From Histoplasma ohiense (taxonomy: Eukaryota; Ascomycota; Eurotiomycetes; Onygenales; Ajellomycetaceae): 64,000 nt of DNA. Under the pieces are notes generated by a model. That model searched no databases, was not told the DNA's origin, and was given only the letters and a program-made list of their open reading frames with translations. The position numbers and the translations under genes were made by a program. The stretch covers positions 5,548,001 to 5,612,000 of the forward strand of contig JAEVHH010000002.1 in NCBI GenBank assembly GCA_017607445.1. Reading direction: 5' to 3'. Shown one piece after another: positions 35,463-47,078 of the stretch (position 1 is its first letter; each line of letters opens with the position of its first letter).

Positions 35463-36328
35463 GTGTTGCTTGCAACTGGCTTGGTCGTACATTCTCTTCT
35501 TACCACTATCTACCCCTTTCCATTCCTTAGTTTCGCGAGCCAACGCTCCAAAACCATAGAATACCTTCAAGGATATCCCAGAATATTCCAATTCGATCCT
35601 GACCCAAAGGACGATTTCACAGAGGAAATCACCATTGATCCGCAGCTACTAATACTCAGCCCGTCACCCGAGGCTGAAACAGGAGTTTATTACAACTCTC
35701 AGATATCCAACGAGCGGCAAAACGTAACGTAAGACGACTCTTACTCCCTTTCAGGATCATCATTAGATCATTCCTCTTCTCCTTTGGCAGGTTCCATAAT
35801 TGAGGATTTCTTGCTTAGTACGGCAGATAAAGCGCAGACAGCTTCTCCCGTACAAGAGCACGACCTTTCAACATCCGGACAAAATCCGGCACGCTCATTA
35901 AAAACAGATCACTCTGTGAAACTTTCCTGCTCGGGTTGTGGGAAAGTGTTTGAACTTCCATGTCACTTGAGGTACACATTCCTTCCTATCCTTTTCCCTC
36001 TCTGCCTTTTCCAAGAAGCATTTCGCTAATAGCTACGAGTTTTTGCTTTCCTCTCTCTGGTTGAAGAAAACATGAGAAGTATCACGACAAAGGTTGGCCA
36101 TGTAAGGTGCGGAATTGCACCAAGCAATTCTCTCGGGAAAGGGACCTCAAGAGACACCTGGGAGCTATCCACCCGGGATCATTTCCGGAGCTAGCAAAAA
36201 CCTATCAATGTCCCAAGGCCGACTATGAAACCAGTCGATTAGAAAACCTAAAAAGGCATATGGAAACAAAACATCCGAATGAGCCGATTCCCAAGAATTG
36301 GAGACAGGTTTTTCTGAAACGACAATGA
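35463..36328 (+). CDS. C2H2 zinc-finger protein, 5' end unresolved
   Basis: Open segments 35463-35728, 35819-35971 and 36067-36328 join in phase. An acidic lead (FQFDPDPKDDFTEEITIDPQ) precedes three fingers. Finger 1 is CSGCGKVFELPCHLRKHEKY-H, split by an intron. Finger 2 is CKVRNCTKQFSRERDLKRHL followed by GAIH. The third, CPKADYETSRLENLKRHMET-KH, lacks its second cysteine. The end is PKNWRQVFLKRQ. A DNA-binding role is likely. No ATG exists in this frame before finger 1, so the start lies in an unseen exon or is lost. The first intron (35729-35818) is 90 nt, a multiple of three, and its only in-frame stop is inside the donor GTAAGA. The unspliced reading is therefore blocked by one TAA alone. 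Confidence 0.6.
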
Positions 36329-36401
36329 AAGCTGGAAAATTTCTTTGCATAAATTCAGCGGTTCTTAATTTCCTTTTATTTCGAAACTCGATTATTCCTA
36401 C

Positions 36402-36755
36402 ATGCTAAAAGAGCAAAAACATCACCACACTCTTTTTTTCTGCCTGAACAGGGCCCCTTACCCGAGGTATTCAATATTGGAGCAGCATGCAGTGATTCCC
36501 GGTATTGAAACAGATCCATGGGATGAGTATGTGTGGATTGACTGCGAAGCCAGGGCCTGGGGAAATTTCAACGAGGCCGGAGGGCAGGTCTGGCGGGAAG
36601 GGGATATGACACTATCCACGATCCTTACACCATATTGTAATTCGCTTGTATGGCGCTCAGGGTCAATACAGCCCTGGAGGCATTGTACTAGTCGCAACAT
36701 TCATTTCTTCCGTTCCACTTCATATATATCAGATATCAGATTTGCAGCACATTGA
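36402..36755 (+). CDS. Doubtful 117-codon ORF
   Basis: It starts at a real ATG 73 bp after the zinc-finger stop. The middle part (GIETDPWDEYVWIDCEARAW, then GQVWREGDMTLSTILTPYCN) looks protein-like. I recognise no family. It could be a separate small gene or a 3' exon of something decayed. Confidence 0.25.
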   Translation: MLKEQKHHHTLFFCLNRAPYPRYSILEQHAVIPGIETDPWDEYVWIDCEARAWGNFNEAGGQVWREGDMTLSTILTPYCNSLVWRSGSIQPWRHCTSRNIHFFRSTSYISDIRFAAH

Positions 36756-37229
36756 ATTGTAAAGTCTTACACATGGAACCGTTCTGCAGTCTTGGAGCGA
36801 GAAGTGAGCAGATCTAGTTGTAGTGGATTTTGCCTTACGGATTGCAATCGATGAAAGAGGAAAGAATCAGAAATCGTAGACCTCCCCAGATAAAGTGTAA
36901 GTTGTTTTGTCGCTCCAAGTAACAGGGGGTCAGGGTCATAGCTAAACGGTTAAATTGTATCCTGACTCAATTACAATATCCCTCCCAGGCGGAGGGTAGT
37001 GTTTAATCAAGGACTCCTCAAGATGGAAATTTCTGTATGCGGAACAATGAGATATCACAATACTGCCATCAACTAACTGCAAAACGGCCAGGGTTGGTGG
37101 GGACGATCCGCATTCCAATTGGTATTTATACAGTGGTAATCAATATTCCAAGACAAAAAAGCAAGTAGAATAAAAGCAGAAAACGGTATCGCGGAGTCTA
37201 ATCAAGAATATGCACAAAGGACTTCAAAA

Positions 37230-37231
<2 letters not shown>

Positions 37232-37262
<31 letters not shown>
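37232..37262 (+). repeat. A31 homopolymer
   Basis: Thirty-one consecutive A, the longest single-base run in the window. Confidence 0.85.
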
Positions 37263-37265
<3 letters not shown>

Positions 37266-37366
37266 CCCGAAATATAACTAAGGCTAAAGGTCCCCAATCC
37301 TACCTTGAAGAATATTTGCCAGCTACGAAACGCCAAAGACACAGAAAGAACCGAAGAAAAGTAATC

Positions 37367-37386
37367 AAAAAAAAAAAAAAAAAAAA
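37367..37386 (+). repeat. A20 homopolymer
   Basis: Twenty consecutive A, 104 bp after the A31 run. Confidence 0.85.
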
Positions 37387-37942
37387 CTTAGAAATAGACA
37401 AGCCCACCACAAGCTTGAATACATTTTCACATTTCACATCGCAATCGAATAAATTTTGCTGAAATCAAATAGAGTGCAGTCATACTACGTATAGAGATGG
37501 ACGACGTAGAGTTACAGCAAGAATAAAAAGGGCCGTCGTAGTTAGGGCAAGGTAAAAAATATAAAAGATAGAAAACGTGTGGAAGAAGGGAGAAATGGGA
37601 CATGGACACTTCAAATGAACCTGGTCAATATACAAAGACCATCTGTGGACCAAAGCAAACTAGAGCATTAATCGTGACGTGAAAAAAAAAGGGCAAAAGA
37701 ACAAGGTCATCTGGATTTTCCTTAATACAACCTAGAATAGAAACAGGAAGCCAACCGAGTAGAAATGGCGAATTGAAAGAGACAAAAGCAGACTTGAAGG
37801 GAGAACAATTTTGGCTGGTTCAGAGACGAGAAGTAGAAGACTCCAGTAGAATGAAATTTGCTATCCGAGGCAAAGACAAGAGAAACCACCTGCTGAGAAA
37901 AACCCGAGTGAAAGAGAAAGGAGAGGTAGGTCACTCTGAGTT

Positions 37943-39342
37943 TCACTCCTGGCGCGTCCGTTTTACGCCATGCGGGTTCCAAGCACCGTCATTGCCTCCA
38001 TGAGGCTGCCCAAAGAATGCAGGATTGAAGTGAGCATTTTGGTTTTGGAAACCGCCTTGCACTATGTCAGTATCTAATCATTTACGACCGACATGGAAAC
38101 AAGTTGCCCTCAAAAATGTGATGCCATACCTTGCATTCCCATGTTTCCTGCCATACCACCCATCATTCCGCCCATCTGATTGGGCATTCCTCCCATCTGC
38201 ATGCCGCCCATGCCAATCGCACCCATACCACCCACGTTAGGAACACCGCCAACGGGCATCATGGGATTCGTAGCGGGGCCACCCATACCCCCGCGACCCC
38301 CTCGCATACCACCAGGCCCACCGCGCATATTACCCATCATTCCGCCGCGGTTATTAAATCCGCCGTAAGATTGCATACCTCCAACTGGCGCGCTTTGGAA
38401 GCCGCCGCCCATGGCAACGCCTTGAAAGTTACCAGCTCCCATTGGCTGCGAGAAGTTACGATTGGCGTTAAAACCTCCAGACATACCGCTGCGATTGTAA
38501 CTGCCGCCACGACCACCCCGATAACCACTGCTACTATTCATGCCAAAATTGGAGCTTTGGGTTGGAGAACTGAAATTACCAGACGATCCTGAACGTGCTT
38601 GTCGATCATCTTTACCGCGCATAGGATTATCCTTTGGTAGTGTACGGAACGGATTAGTGTTAGGATGTGTATATGTGACAGTGTATTTTCTTGAACTTTG
38701 TTGAGTGTTGAAAGATTCGATTTTGTGTTTAGTCGCAGTTGCAGCTTGGGATGACCTGAATTCAACAAAAGCTTGTCTAGAGGTGGGGATAAATAGTTAG
38801 CTATCAAAGCCATCTAAGACTAAAAATTTGCTGGTAATTTGAGCATACCCTTTACTTTTACCATTCACTTTGTGCTCGCTGAACGTGACGTCTTTAAGCT
38901 CATCCTCAACTCCTGCTTGGTTGACCCAGCCTCTAATATCATCGTCTGTTGTCCACCAGTAAAGATCTGAAACGAATAGTGCAGTGGTCGCAGAGGGATC
39001 CGCAGCTTGATTGTCGTGACTCTCTTTTCGCTTCACTCCTTGCTGCGGTGGTGCTTGAGGCTGAGCCTGAGGTTGAGGCGGATTTGACGGTTGGGGTGTT
39101 GCTGCAGTTGACTCCCCAGTTTTAAAGATCTTGTGATTTCCATTCTCGGCATGGCCATTACCATTACTGTACCTCTCGCTCGCCCCTTCATTATTTACCT
39201 CACCATTTTGTGGTTGCTCAGAAGCATCCAGAATGATATCTGTTTCTTCTCCTTTGAAATCACCTTCCTGTTCATTTCCGTTGTAACCCCCACCATCCCC
39301 GTAAATGTCAATGTCAAAATTATCATCCTCAGTATTAGCCAT
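37943..39342 (-). CDS. RRM protein, CPSF6/CFIm68-like, with glycine-methionine-rich tail
   Basis: Three exons (38849-39342, 38130-38776, 37943-38061) give 419 residues. An acidic N-terminus (MANTEDDNFDIDIYGDGGG) and a Q/P-rich linker lead to one RRM. It reads TALFVSDLYWWTTDDDIRGW, then VNGKSKGQAFVEFRSSQAA and KYTVTYTHPNTNPFRTLPKD. The WWTTDxD strand is typical of cleavage factor Im 68/59 (CPSF6/7), which pairs with the 25-kDa subunit to choose poly(A) sites. A long tail of RGG, GGM and GMGG repeats follows and ends NPAFFGQPHGG, then GAWNPHGVKRTRQE. The splice inside the RRM keeps phase (GG|A). The role in 3'-end processing is inferred from the RRM. The ATG at 39342 was chosen because conserved sequence begins there. 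Confidence 0.85.
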
Positions 39343-40555
39343 GTCGTGAATCTCCTGGATGGGGAACCTGAATAGTGACGTAAATGATTGATCTTGATTT
39401 TCGTTATGCACAAGCTTCTGGCTCGATGAGCTTTAAGGAGAGTACATGTCTGCCGGTCGGACAATTCGTATTAGTAAGAGAGAAACATGATTAGGAAAAA
39501 AAAAAAAAATCATCAGATGTAGATTGCGTAGTGTGATGTGATATCTTAGCAATCGAGACGTATCGCTGAAAATCGCTTCTAGGTCTAGAAAGCGACACAA
39601 GGCGAAAGAGAAGAAAAAGAAAGCCACAAAGCCAGGATATTCAAAAAGAGAGGACAGACAGACACACGCACAGAGGGAGAGAGAGAGTGGCAGGAAGAAG
39701 ATACGTACAAATCCCGACCGTACAGAGCTGTCGAAAAGAGAACACAGTTTTTATTCGCCAAAGCGGGATTGGATTTGGTCCCTCACGAATGAGATAAGTT
39801 ACCTGACTGCCTTCGATGGCAAGTGCAGGTGATATGGAAGTCTTTTGAGAGTATGTTTGAAGGCAAAAGATGTCTGGTACAGGACAATGTCTCGGGGATC
39901 CCTCGCCCTGAAAAGAAGCAGTTAACCTGGCTGGGCCCAAAGTAATCTAGCTAGACAACAGTTGACACCGCCAATCGATTTCTCTTTCTTTTGCAAAGTA
40001 CAGGAAATAGGGAAAAGGGAGTAAAGGCAGCTAGGACGAGTCAGTCAAGTGGTAAAAGGCCAAAGGTGGGAGAGATGGGATTCGAAGCCCAAAATGCGCA
40101 ACCAAGTGAAACTCCAGCCGTGCCGCCAAGGACAGATAGCCCTGGGATGTAAATGTAAGTCTATCAATTTGGAAATGGGGGACAATAATAGTGAGATATA
40201 AAACAATATGACGATGTGACCAGATTTGGATAGGGACAAGGCGCGTGTGTTTGGAAGAGACGTTGAAGATGCTGAAGTCGCCGTTCCAAGTTGGGGAGCT
40301 CTAGTTGTGCTGAGTAAGCCATAGATCACACCAAGGATAAATCGGAATAACTAGTCGCCGATGCTAGGTCCGATTCGGACATTTGGAAGGCCACCTCAGC
40401 CAGATTGCGACCAGGAAGGTTGGGAGAACCGTCGAAGCGTTGCACCTCGCGAACAACCTTTTTTCCTGATTCCTACCAGCAGTAAAAGTCGATATATCTA
40501 CTTTCCTACCCCCGACCATCATTTCCCCGTTCCTCCCGCACACTTTCCTCACACA
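39343..40555. other. Divergent spacer, 1.2 kb
   Basis: It lies between the CPSF6-like and SEC61 gamma starts. It has a GACAGACAGACACACG/GAGAGAGA patch at 39652-39690. A tRNA-like T-loop near 40075-40090 was examined and rejected. Confidence 0.45.
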
Positions 40556-40939
40556 ATGTCAGACACTTTCCAGGAACTCGCCGATATCCCTAAGGATTTC
40601 GTCAAAGATGGCATGCTCTTCATGAACCGATGTACAAAGCGTGTGTACTGCCGCTCCAATCCCTCCCTTTTTCTTTGTACTTTGTTCTTGTTCACAAAAT
40701 AAATGCATTCGCGTCATATCCAATTACTGACACGCAATCAATCAGCCGACAAGCGTGAATTCCTCAAGATCAGCCAGGCAGTTGGCTTCGGTTTCTTGAT
40801 CATGGGGGCTATAGGTTACTTCATCAAACTGAGTGAGTAGCCTCCTTCTTTGCTATTGCCATCCGATTTGTCTAGGCATGATCCTGATCACACTGTAGTA
40901 CACATCCCGGTCAACAATATTCTCGTCGGAGGTGCATGA
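40556..40939 (+). CDS. SSS1: Protein translocase subunit Sec61 gamma (Sss1)
   Basis: Three exons (40556-40640, 40746-40832, 40899-40939) give 70 residues, exactly the family size. The sequence reads MSDTFQELADIPKDFVKDGM, LFMNRCTKPDKREFLKISQA, VGFGFLIMGAIGYFIKLIHI and PVNNILVGGA. The amphipathic helix followed by one tail-anchored membrane helix is the gamma clamp of the ER Sec61 channel. It holds the two halves of Sec61 alpha and is essential for co-translational import. Introns are GTGTGT...TCAG and GTGAGT...GTAG. Confidence 0.96.
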
Positions 40940-42013
40940 TGTGAGCAATTAAGCGAACGAAATCTAAGAGGGCCCCAGATAATCAAATATTCTGGGATTG
41001 ATGCAAGCGGGGGGAGGAATGAGACAAAAGATATAAATCCATTGCGTGCGAATATCCGATCAACTCCGTTTCTATCCCGGTGAATTCTATTTATTCTGGA
41101 GAGCCGTGTCGTCAAACTTCTCATTCATTTTCTCCTTTAACGGCTGGTTGATAGGAGGTGTCATTAATGGTGCGAGACCGGACAGAGCATTTTTTGTGAG
41201 CGAAAAAGGACTGTTCTTGTTTTTATATTTAAGCAAAACACAATGGGAGGCAATGGTGGAGGATGCTGGGTTTTAATAGATACCTCCTTGCGTTCCCTAG
41301 TTTTCTTGTTGATATTTCTTCGCACTCTTTTTTTCTTTTGCTTTTGTCGAGTCCCCTTCACGTTTTGCATATGTACGATATTCAGTTGTTATTTACGTTG
41401 GGCTTCGTTTCCTACGTTGTTGTTTTGTTCGTTTGTTAATTCGTTGCAAATAATTCCTTTTCCCTATTTTTTACATGATTGGGGGGTTAATTAAGCCCAT
41501 ATATCGTTGAGTTCAGCAGATGGTATTAACCTATTGGGAATAGTTTGCTTCACTCGAATGGCATATATCGTATGCATGGAATAGGAGGTGGCAATGTGCT
41601 ATTCGTCGTTCAAGAAAATATCGCATGTCAAAACATAAGGCGATCAATACATAGCCACGGCCGAACAAAGAAGGAGATATCTTGGAAATATGCCACCCAT
41701 ATTCAATGAAAATGGAGGATAGAATAGTGAAATCGTCATAGGCATCATGTCGATAAAAGCATACCTACCATGCCAAACCGATCGTCTGGTGGGGGGTATG
41801 CAAAATCTATATTGAGAAGGTTGGCAGAAGCACATGTTCGTCACGACATAAATATTTGCGAAAGCATAAACCTAATACAGGAATATAGATTATAAAAAGA
41901 TAAATGAGGCATTGACCGACGAAACTATCCGCCCCTATGTAAAAGGCCTTCGCAGCTCGTGTTATTCGATGGGCCATCGGACAAGCCAGCCACGCTGGAA
42001 TCGGCGAGCATGC
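40940..42013. other. Convergent 3' spacer, 1.1 kb
   Basis: It lies between the SEC61 gamma and WD40 stops. It is T-rich with no supported coding unit. Confidence 0.45.
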
Positions 42014-44473
42014 CTACCACGGGTTCATGTCGAAAGGATCGTCATCATCTAGTGCGATAAATGATGCGATTCCTCCATTCCTTATGATATGGCTTGTGAG
42101 TCGTCCGCCCTCTTCCGCAGAGCGGTTGCTGCTAGGCTGCAAAGGTTCCAGCTTGCTGTTGTAGCTTTGTCCGACTGGGAATTCGCCTTCGTCGACGTCA
42201 GCACCGTCATTCCAGACATGCACACTGCAGGTGCCGGTGGACATGCCCCAGCCGTTCCACGAGGTTGCTGAATTGATTGATAACATACATGATTAGCTAG
42301 GCTCTTCTCCTGCAGATGGAGCACTCGCAACATCCAAAGGACTCCAGACCCGCTAATAATCTTCGAGTTTTGAATATGAACGAGGGGGGGAAAAAAGTAA
42401 CCTACCTGCTATAATGGGGGCATTTGGATGCCAACTTGCGTCTCTTACGCATGTTCCCCATTCGATCTCGCTCCTCCCCATCCGATACGCAGGATGGTAC
42501 ATGTCAGAATCGTGCTGCCGAGAATGGAACGAAGCCTCCCCAACATCGATAATACGAGCAACTGTGGCGTCGAGATTGTAAATAAAAACTCGGCCATCTG
42601 AACTTCCTGAATACACATATCTGGAGTTGGCACTTATATCGGGAGAGAAATGACAGCGTATAAGTGTTTTCAATACACGATGTCCACGGAAGGTGACAAC
42701 AGAACAATCGTATGGATGGGGAGTGTAATCTGCATCTGAGATAGACATATATCTGTAATCAAATCCCGTGGAATAGCTGCTCAAGTCGATTGTATCTAGC
42801 TTCGCACTCGTCATCATCTTGCGCAGGTCCCAGAGCTTCATACTTTGATCCTTTCCGTTGCTTAATACATAACGTCCGTCTCCCTTACTGTCGACATATG
42901 CTATATATTTATTTCATACACGTAAGTCAGGGTGGCCATGGTACTTTTTATAGTGTGTGGGTGGGATGCTTTTTTCCACTCACTGATCCCTTCACTATGG
43001 CCTAGGAAACAACCCGCAGCACGGCCATCCCCCATTGATCTCCGGTCCCAAACCTTTATTGTCGTATCATCAGACCCTGAGTAAAGAATATGTGGTGAAG
43101 ACTTATCTCCAAAACAAACGGCGTTGACGTCATCATCGTGGTTTTCCAGTTTTAATATTGGCGTCCGGCTTTCGATGTCATAAACAACCACGCTTTGATT
43201 GGAAGTACCAGCAATCAACTCGCGACCGTCACCACTAAAGCGAATACTCCATATCTACAAAAAAAGAGCGTCAGTTTATTTACACAATTACATACATAAA
43301 TTAGGGGATATATACCCCAAATCCTGATCCACTAGTGGGCGAGCCGGACCGCTGGGCAAAATCTAGCAGAGTAGGTTCCGAATCCGAAGACGTGTCTGTT
43401 CCTGCCAGGCACACAATACTTCGAATCGAGCTATATGCCAAATATCTGTTGTCCGGGCTCAAGCTTGCGTCTGTGAGAGTCCATTGCCCAAATGGGTATT
43501 CAACTGTCTTATACCACTTCCACTCGAGCGGATTTGATGTATCGTACATTCGCACTTTAAAATCCTGGGCGCAGGAAAAAAAGAAATTTCCGTCGTCGGA
43601 GAAAGATCCAGAGTAACACCTCGAATTATAATGAATGATTTTATCGGCCTTCGAACCGGGAACAAGGTTCTGTTCATTAATTAGTCAGCGTTGGAAGCAA
43701 GGACAAGCTAAGATCTGAAAAGTGAGCTGCTGGGGATATATACCTGGGATATAGCAGGCGGAAGAAGCTGTGGGCCATAAGCTAACTCCCTCCACATCAA
43801 CCTTGTAGACAGTCTTTCCTTCCTTCGTTTTACCTTATCCACATAGTGCAAATTACTTCCATAATCCCCGGAATACATTAGCTCCCGCCCGGCATCGCTT
43901 GGTATTTTGGGTAGCAGGTGTTCACCAGTACGTGATCCGCTCATACGATATGTAGGCCTTCTGTATGCATCATTGCCGTTTTCATCTAAGTAAAATCGTA
44001 ACCCTGATATTCTCTGCGTGGGTAGAATGCGACGTAGACCCTCTGATCCAAGAAAGCGAAACAATTCGGCCACGGACACTGGAAATCACTATCAGAAAAC
44101 CGGCAGCCTTTGCTTCGGACGAAAAGGGAGCTTGTTACATGGGGAATTGTTGTGCTCTGCGTCATGCGCCCCTTGCCCGCCGGATCCGCCAGCTTGGGCA
44201 TCTATTTCCTGGTCAGGTCATCACCACAGAAGCTTGAGCATCTGGCTAGACGGCATCTCAGAAAGGCTTACCCAGAGTAGCCGGTTCTTCATAATCCTCC
44301 CAGTCTTCTTCATCATCCCCTTCGATATCAAAGAAGTCTTCCGGAGGTGCAAAATCCCTATCATCGTCGTCACCGACGGCATCGATAAACCATTGGGGAG
44401 CATCCTGCAAAGTCTGTCGTGGGCCAGGTTGGCTGCCGGAGCCTGGTTGCGAGGGTGGATTTGGCGAACTCAT
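42014..44473 (-). CDS. WD40 protein of the LEC14B/DCAF11 type
   Basis: Six exons (44272-44473, 43744-44078, 43316-43669, 42984-43254, 42406-42900, 42014-42267) give 636 residues in phase. An acidic N-terminus (EDFFDIEGDDEEDWEDYEEP) is followed by VSVAELFRFLGSEGLRRILP. WD repeats follow, including CYSGSFSDDGNFFFSCAQDF, YLAYSSIRSIVCLAG and IWSIRFSGDGRELIAGTSNQ. Later ones are SPHILYSGSDDTTIKVWDRR, DGRYVLSNGKDQSMKLWDLR and SRYVYSGSSDGRVFIYNLDA. The order, with the YTPHPYDCSVVTFRGHRVLK insert, is that of LEC14B in plants and DCAF11 in animals, a substrate receptor for CUL4-DDB1 ubiquitin ligase. That role is inferred from the family. The tail ends LDDDDPFDMNPW. Confidence 0.88.
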
Positions 44474-45133
44474 GGCGGGGGAAAAAGGTTAACTGAGCTT
44501 AAACTGATATATTTCGAGAGTCCTTCTTCGAGAATAGGGGGATAGAGGAACTTTTTGACTCCGGGTGCCGCGGGGAGCTTGGGATAAGGTTTTAGTCAGC
44601 ATGATGGACAACTAACTAGTTAACTGTTTAACTAAAAGGGCAGCTAGACGGGAGTTGGCCAAGTTATCTCACCGTGATAGCATTATATCCGAGCAGTATG
44701 AAATTGAATGACCTCAAGATCCAACCAGAGAAAACGTACGCTGTATATGTAAACTCTACACTGCACTGCTTTTCCCAGGCCGTAGGCTTAGTACGCTGTA
44801 CATTATCGATCTAAAAAAAACTTCATAGGAGTGTCGGGTAGGTGCAAGTTTGCCGAGGAAGGTATGCCAAGGAACTTAGCCACACGCTGAATCAGCGGGA
44901 AGCTCCTGTGGTTGACTCGATCCTCGCGTTGCAATCCATGAAATCCACGAAAATATCGACAAGCTGCTCACTTGATCCACGTATGGTTACTCGCCTATAA
45001 CCTGGACAAATCCCTTTAGTGAATACCAATCCAATATTCCACTAACGATCCAAGAACTCGCTCTGTCCAAGATACCCAACAAAGACCACCCTGGTATCGC
45101 TCCTGGGAGATCTTTTGCCGAAGCCATACGAAG
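44474..45133. other. Divergent promoter region, WD40 gene and SNX3
   Basis: There are 660 bp between opposed starts. No distinctive motif is recognised. Confidence 0.4.
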
Positions 45134-45813
45134 ATGCAAGCTATACCAGATGCGCGCCAGCAAACCTTTGAGGAGATATATGGGCCTCCAGAAAACTTCC
45201 TCGAAATTGAGGTACATATCTCCAAGACACCCCTCCTGTGGCTTTCACACCTGCGTTGCAACTGTTTTTGTTACCCCTCATTTCCACCGACACACTACCC
45301 GCACCTTGTGTCCTGCGTGGTTGCCGGTTTTATTCACCTACCCAAACACTTATCTCTATGAAGCTCCAGACTGACCTCCTCTGTTCTTATTTATAACAGG
45401 TAAGAAATCCTCAAACTCACGGCACATCGCGCAACATGTATACCTCCTACGAAATCGTGTGCCGCACCAACATCCCTGCTTTCAAACTTAAACACTCCGT
45501 CGTGCGCCGCCGCTATTCAGATTTCGAATACTTTCGAGATATACTGGAGCGCGAGAGCGCGCGCGTAACAATTCCACCTCTTCCCGGGAAAGTATTCACC
45601 AACCGATTCAGCGATGATGTAATTGAGCATCGACGCGAGGGTTTACAGCGGTTTTTGCAAATAGTCGTAGGGCACCCCTTACTGCAAACAGGGAGTAAGG
45701 TGCTTGCCAGCTTCGTGCAAGGTAGGGAAATAAATTGTTCTACTTATTTCCTGGATCCCGCTAACCGAATTTCGCGCGTCCTAGATCCTAACTGGGACCG
45801 GAATGCCTGGTAG
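45134..45813 (+). CDS. SNX3: Sorting nexin Snx3 (Grd19)
   Basis: Three exons (45134-45211, 45400-45721, 45785-45813) give 142 residues, the normal length. The sequence reads MQAIPDARQQTFEEIYGPPE and NFLEIEVRNPQTHGTSRNMY, then the PX domain. That domain includes YEIVCRTNIPAFKLKHSVVR, RRYSDFEYFRDILERESARV, TIPPLPGKVFTNRFSDDVIE and RREGLQRFLQIVVGHPLLQT. The RRYSDF arginine and the PPLPGK loop are the phosphatidylinositol-3-phosphate contacts. Snx3 recruits retromer to endosomes to recycle cargo to the Golgi. The last exon encodes only DPNWDRNAW. Confidence 0.95.
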
Positions 45814-46880
45814 GAACCAAACTGGATCTATATCGTACAACTATTGCCTGATTTGAAGAGAGCTATAATACATTCCCCCGATCGGTACAAAAATCACGAG
45901 TCATGACGAATTCAAAAATTGCAGAATATTTTCTTTTCTCTTACATTTTCATTCCGTTATCGCCGCACTGATATCTCTGGGCAGAATGTCTCGAAGAGTA
46001 CCAAGCGGAGAATAATTGGCCGAGCATGCCAATAGCGAGCGTAACTACTTGATTGATTCGAGTGTCGTTCATCCCTTTCAACACGGAAGAGCCATCCGAG
46101 GGCAAAATACTGGCTACATTTTGTTTCTTTGGTCCTTTCGCCTTTTCTATCCGTATTCTTCTGCCCTCATCCCTTGTTACCATTTCGTGCACATCCTTTG
46201 TCTTAACTTACTGCCCTTGTATGTACATTTTCTCCCCCACCTCCCGTTTTTCCTCCCCGGTGCATATTTATCCCTTCAAGCTAATTTATCAAGTTTTCAT
46301 TTTTAACAAGCTGTGATCCTTTCTTTCTCTAATTGGATCGGAATCGAATTTCACATTGCTTGCAATTACATCTCCTATACCTCGGGTGGCGTACCAGACG
46401 TATTGCATATGTAGTATTTATAGTATGCGTAAAAACGCTGTTCTTCAATGCTGGAGGTCCTACATTTGCGCTATGACACGCGACCTACACAGTGGGGTGG
46501 TTAATCTTTCTTCTATTATAAAAAAAGTGTTCAGTGTTGCTATAAGCTTTGTAAAACCTGAACCAAATATGGGGTTGAGCCGCTAGGACAAAAACCTTGA
46601 GCACGGACTGAAAATGAGTCGTTGATGCCAACTCGTGTCATGCTACGTAGTAACCAGTAGCTTGAAGATTGAAGCTAACATGTTTCTTGAACATGGAGGA
46701 TGACGCTCCAAAACCTCTGCTTCAACCTCCAAGACGGGCGAATAAAATGTGATAAATTTCGCCCCCAAAGTAGAAGGATCATTAGTTTGATAGCTTTAGG
46801 CTGTAATGGTGTCAAATCAAGAACTTGGTAAGTTCTATTATCAAGGATTCTGAAACAACATGAAACCTGGAATGTCTCAC
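45814..46880. other. Spacer before the copia element, 1.1 kb
   Basis: SNX3 3' flank. I see no supported gene and no clear target duplication for the element. Confidence 0.4.
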
Positions 46881-46881
46881 T

Positions 46882-47078
46882 GTATAAAACTTACCAATGA
46901 TCTACTGTTACTCAGCATTACCTTGATCATATAAGCAAGCATACTCTTCTGTTTTGCCCAGGCGGGCCCTCCACCGCACGTGATTACCCCTATATATAGT
47001 TAGCTAGCGATCGCACAATGAGAAGATAAACCATCCCACATCTTCCCTATAAATACTGCCTGAATGTCATGTAATTAT
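46882..47078 (+). repeat. 5' LTR, 197 bp, carrying a 91-bp insertion
   Basis: It begins TATAAAACTTACCAATGATC and ends CTGAATGTCATGTAATTAT, as does the 3' LTR. It differs by one substitution (GATCAT against GCTCAT) and by the insertion at 46950-47040. The exact outer base is uncertain by one or two nt. Confidence 0.8.
46950..47040 (+). mobile_element. 91-bp TGT...ACA insertion flanked by TCTTC duplications (solo-LTR-like)
   Basis: The 3' LTR reads CATAC-TCTTC-CCTATAAA. In the 5' LTR the same place reads CATAC-TCTTC, then 91 bp starting TGTTTTGCCC and ending CATCCCACA, then TCTTC-CCTATAAA. Five-base target duplication plus TG...CA ends is the hallmark of an LTR-retroelement insertion. A 91-bp LTR would be very small. 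It includes CACGTGATTA and TATATATAG. The alternative is a 96-bp deletion between TCTTC repeats in the 3' LTR. Confidence 0.6.

Larger units (their letters stand above)
36756..37942. other. Spacer, 1.2 kb, with two long poly-A tracts
   Basis: It contains A31 (37232-37262) and A20 (37367-37386) about 100 bp apart. It should hold the 3' UTR of the CPSF6-like gene. No other gene is seen. Confidence 0.45.

Noticed and set aside
38131..38592. His-rich 153-codon plus-strand frame
   Set aside because: It is the antisense of the GGM/RGG repeats of the CPSF6-like protein.
40045..40150. tRNA-like T-loop (GGCTTCGAATCCC on the minus strand) near 40075-40090
   Set aside because: The acceptor stem, D-arm and anticodon arm cannot be folded around it, and the T-stem has a mismatch.
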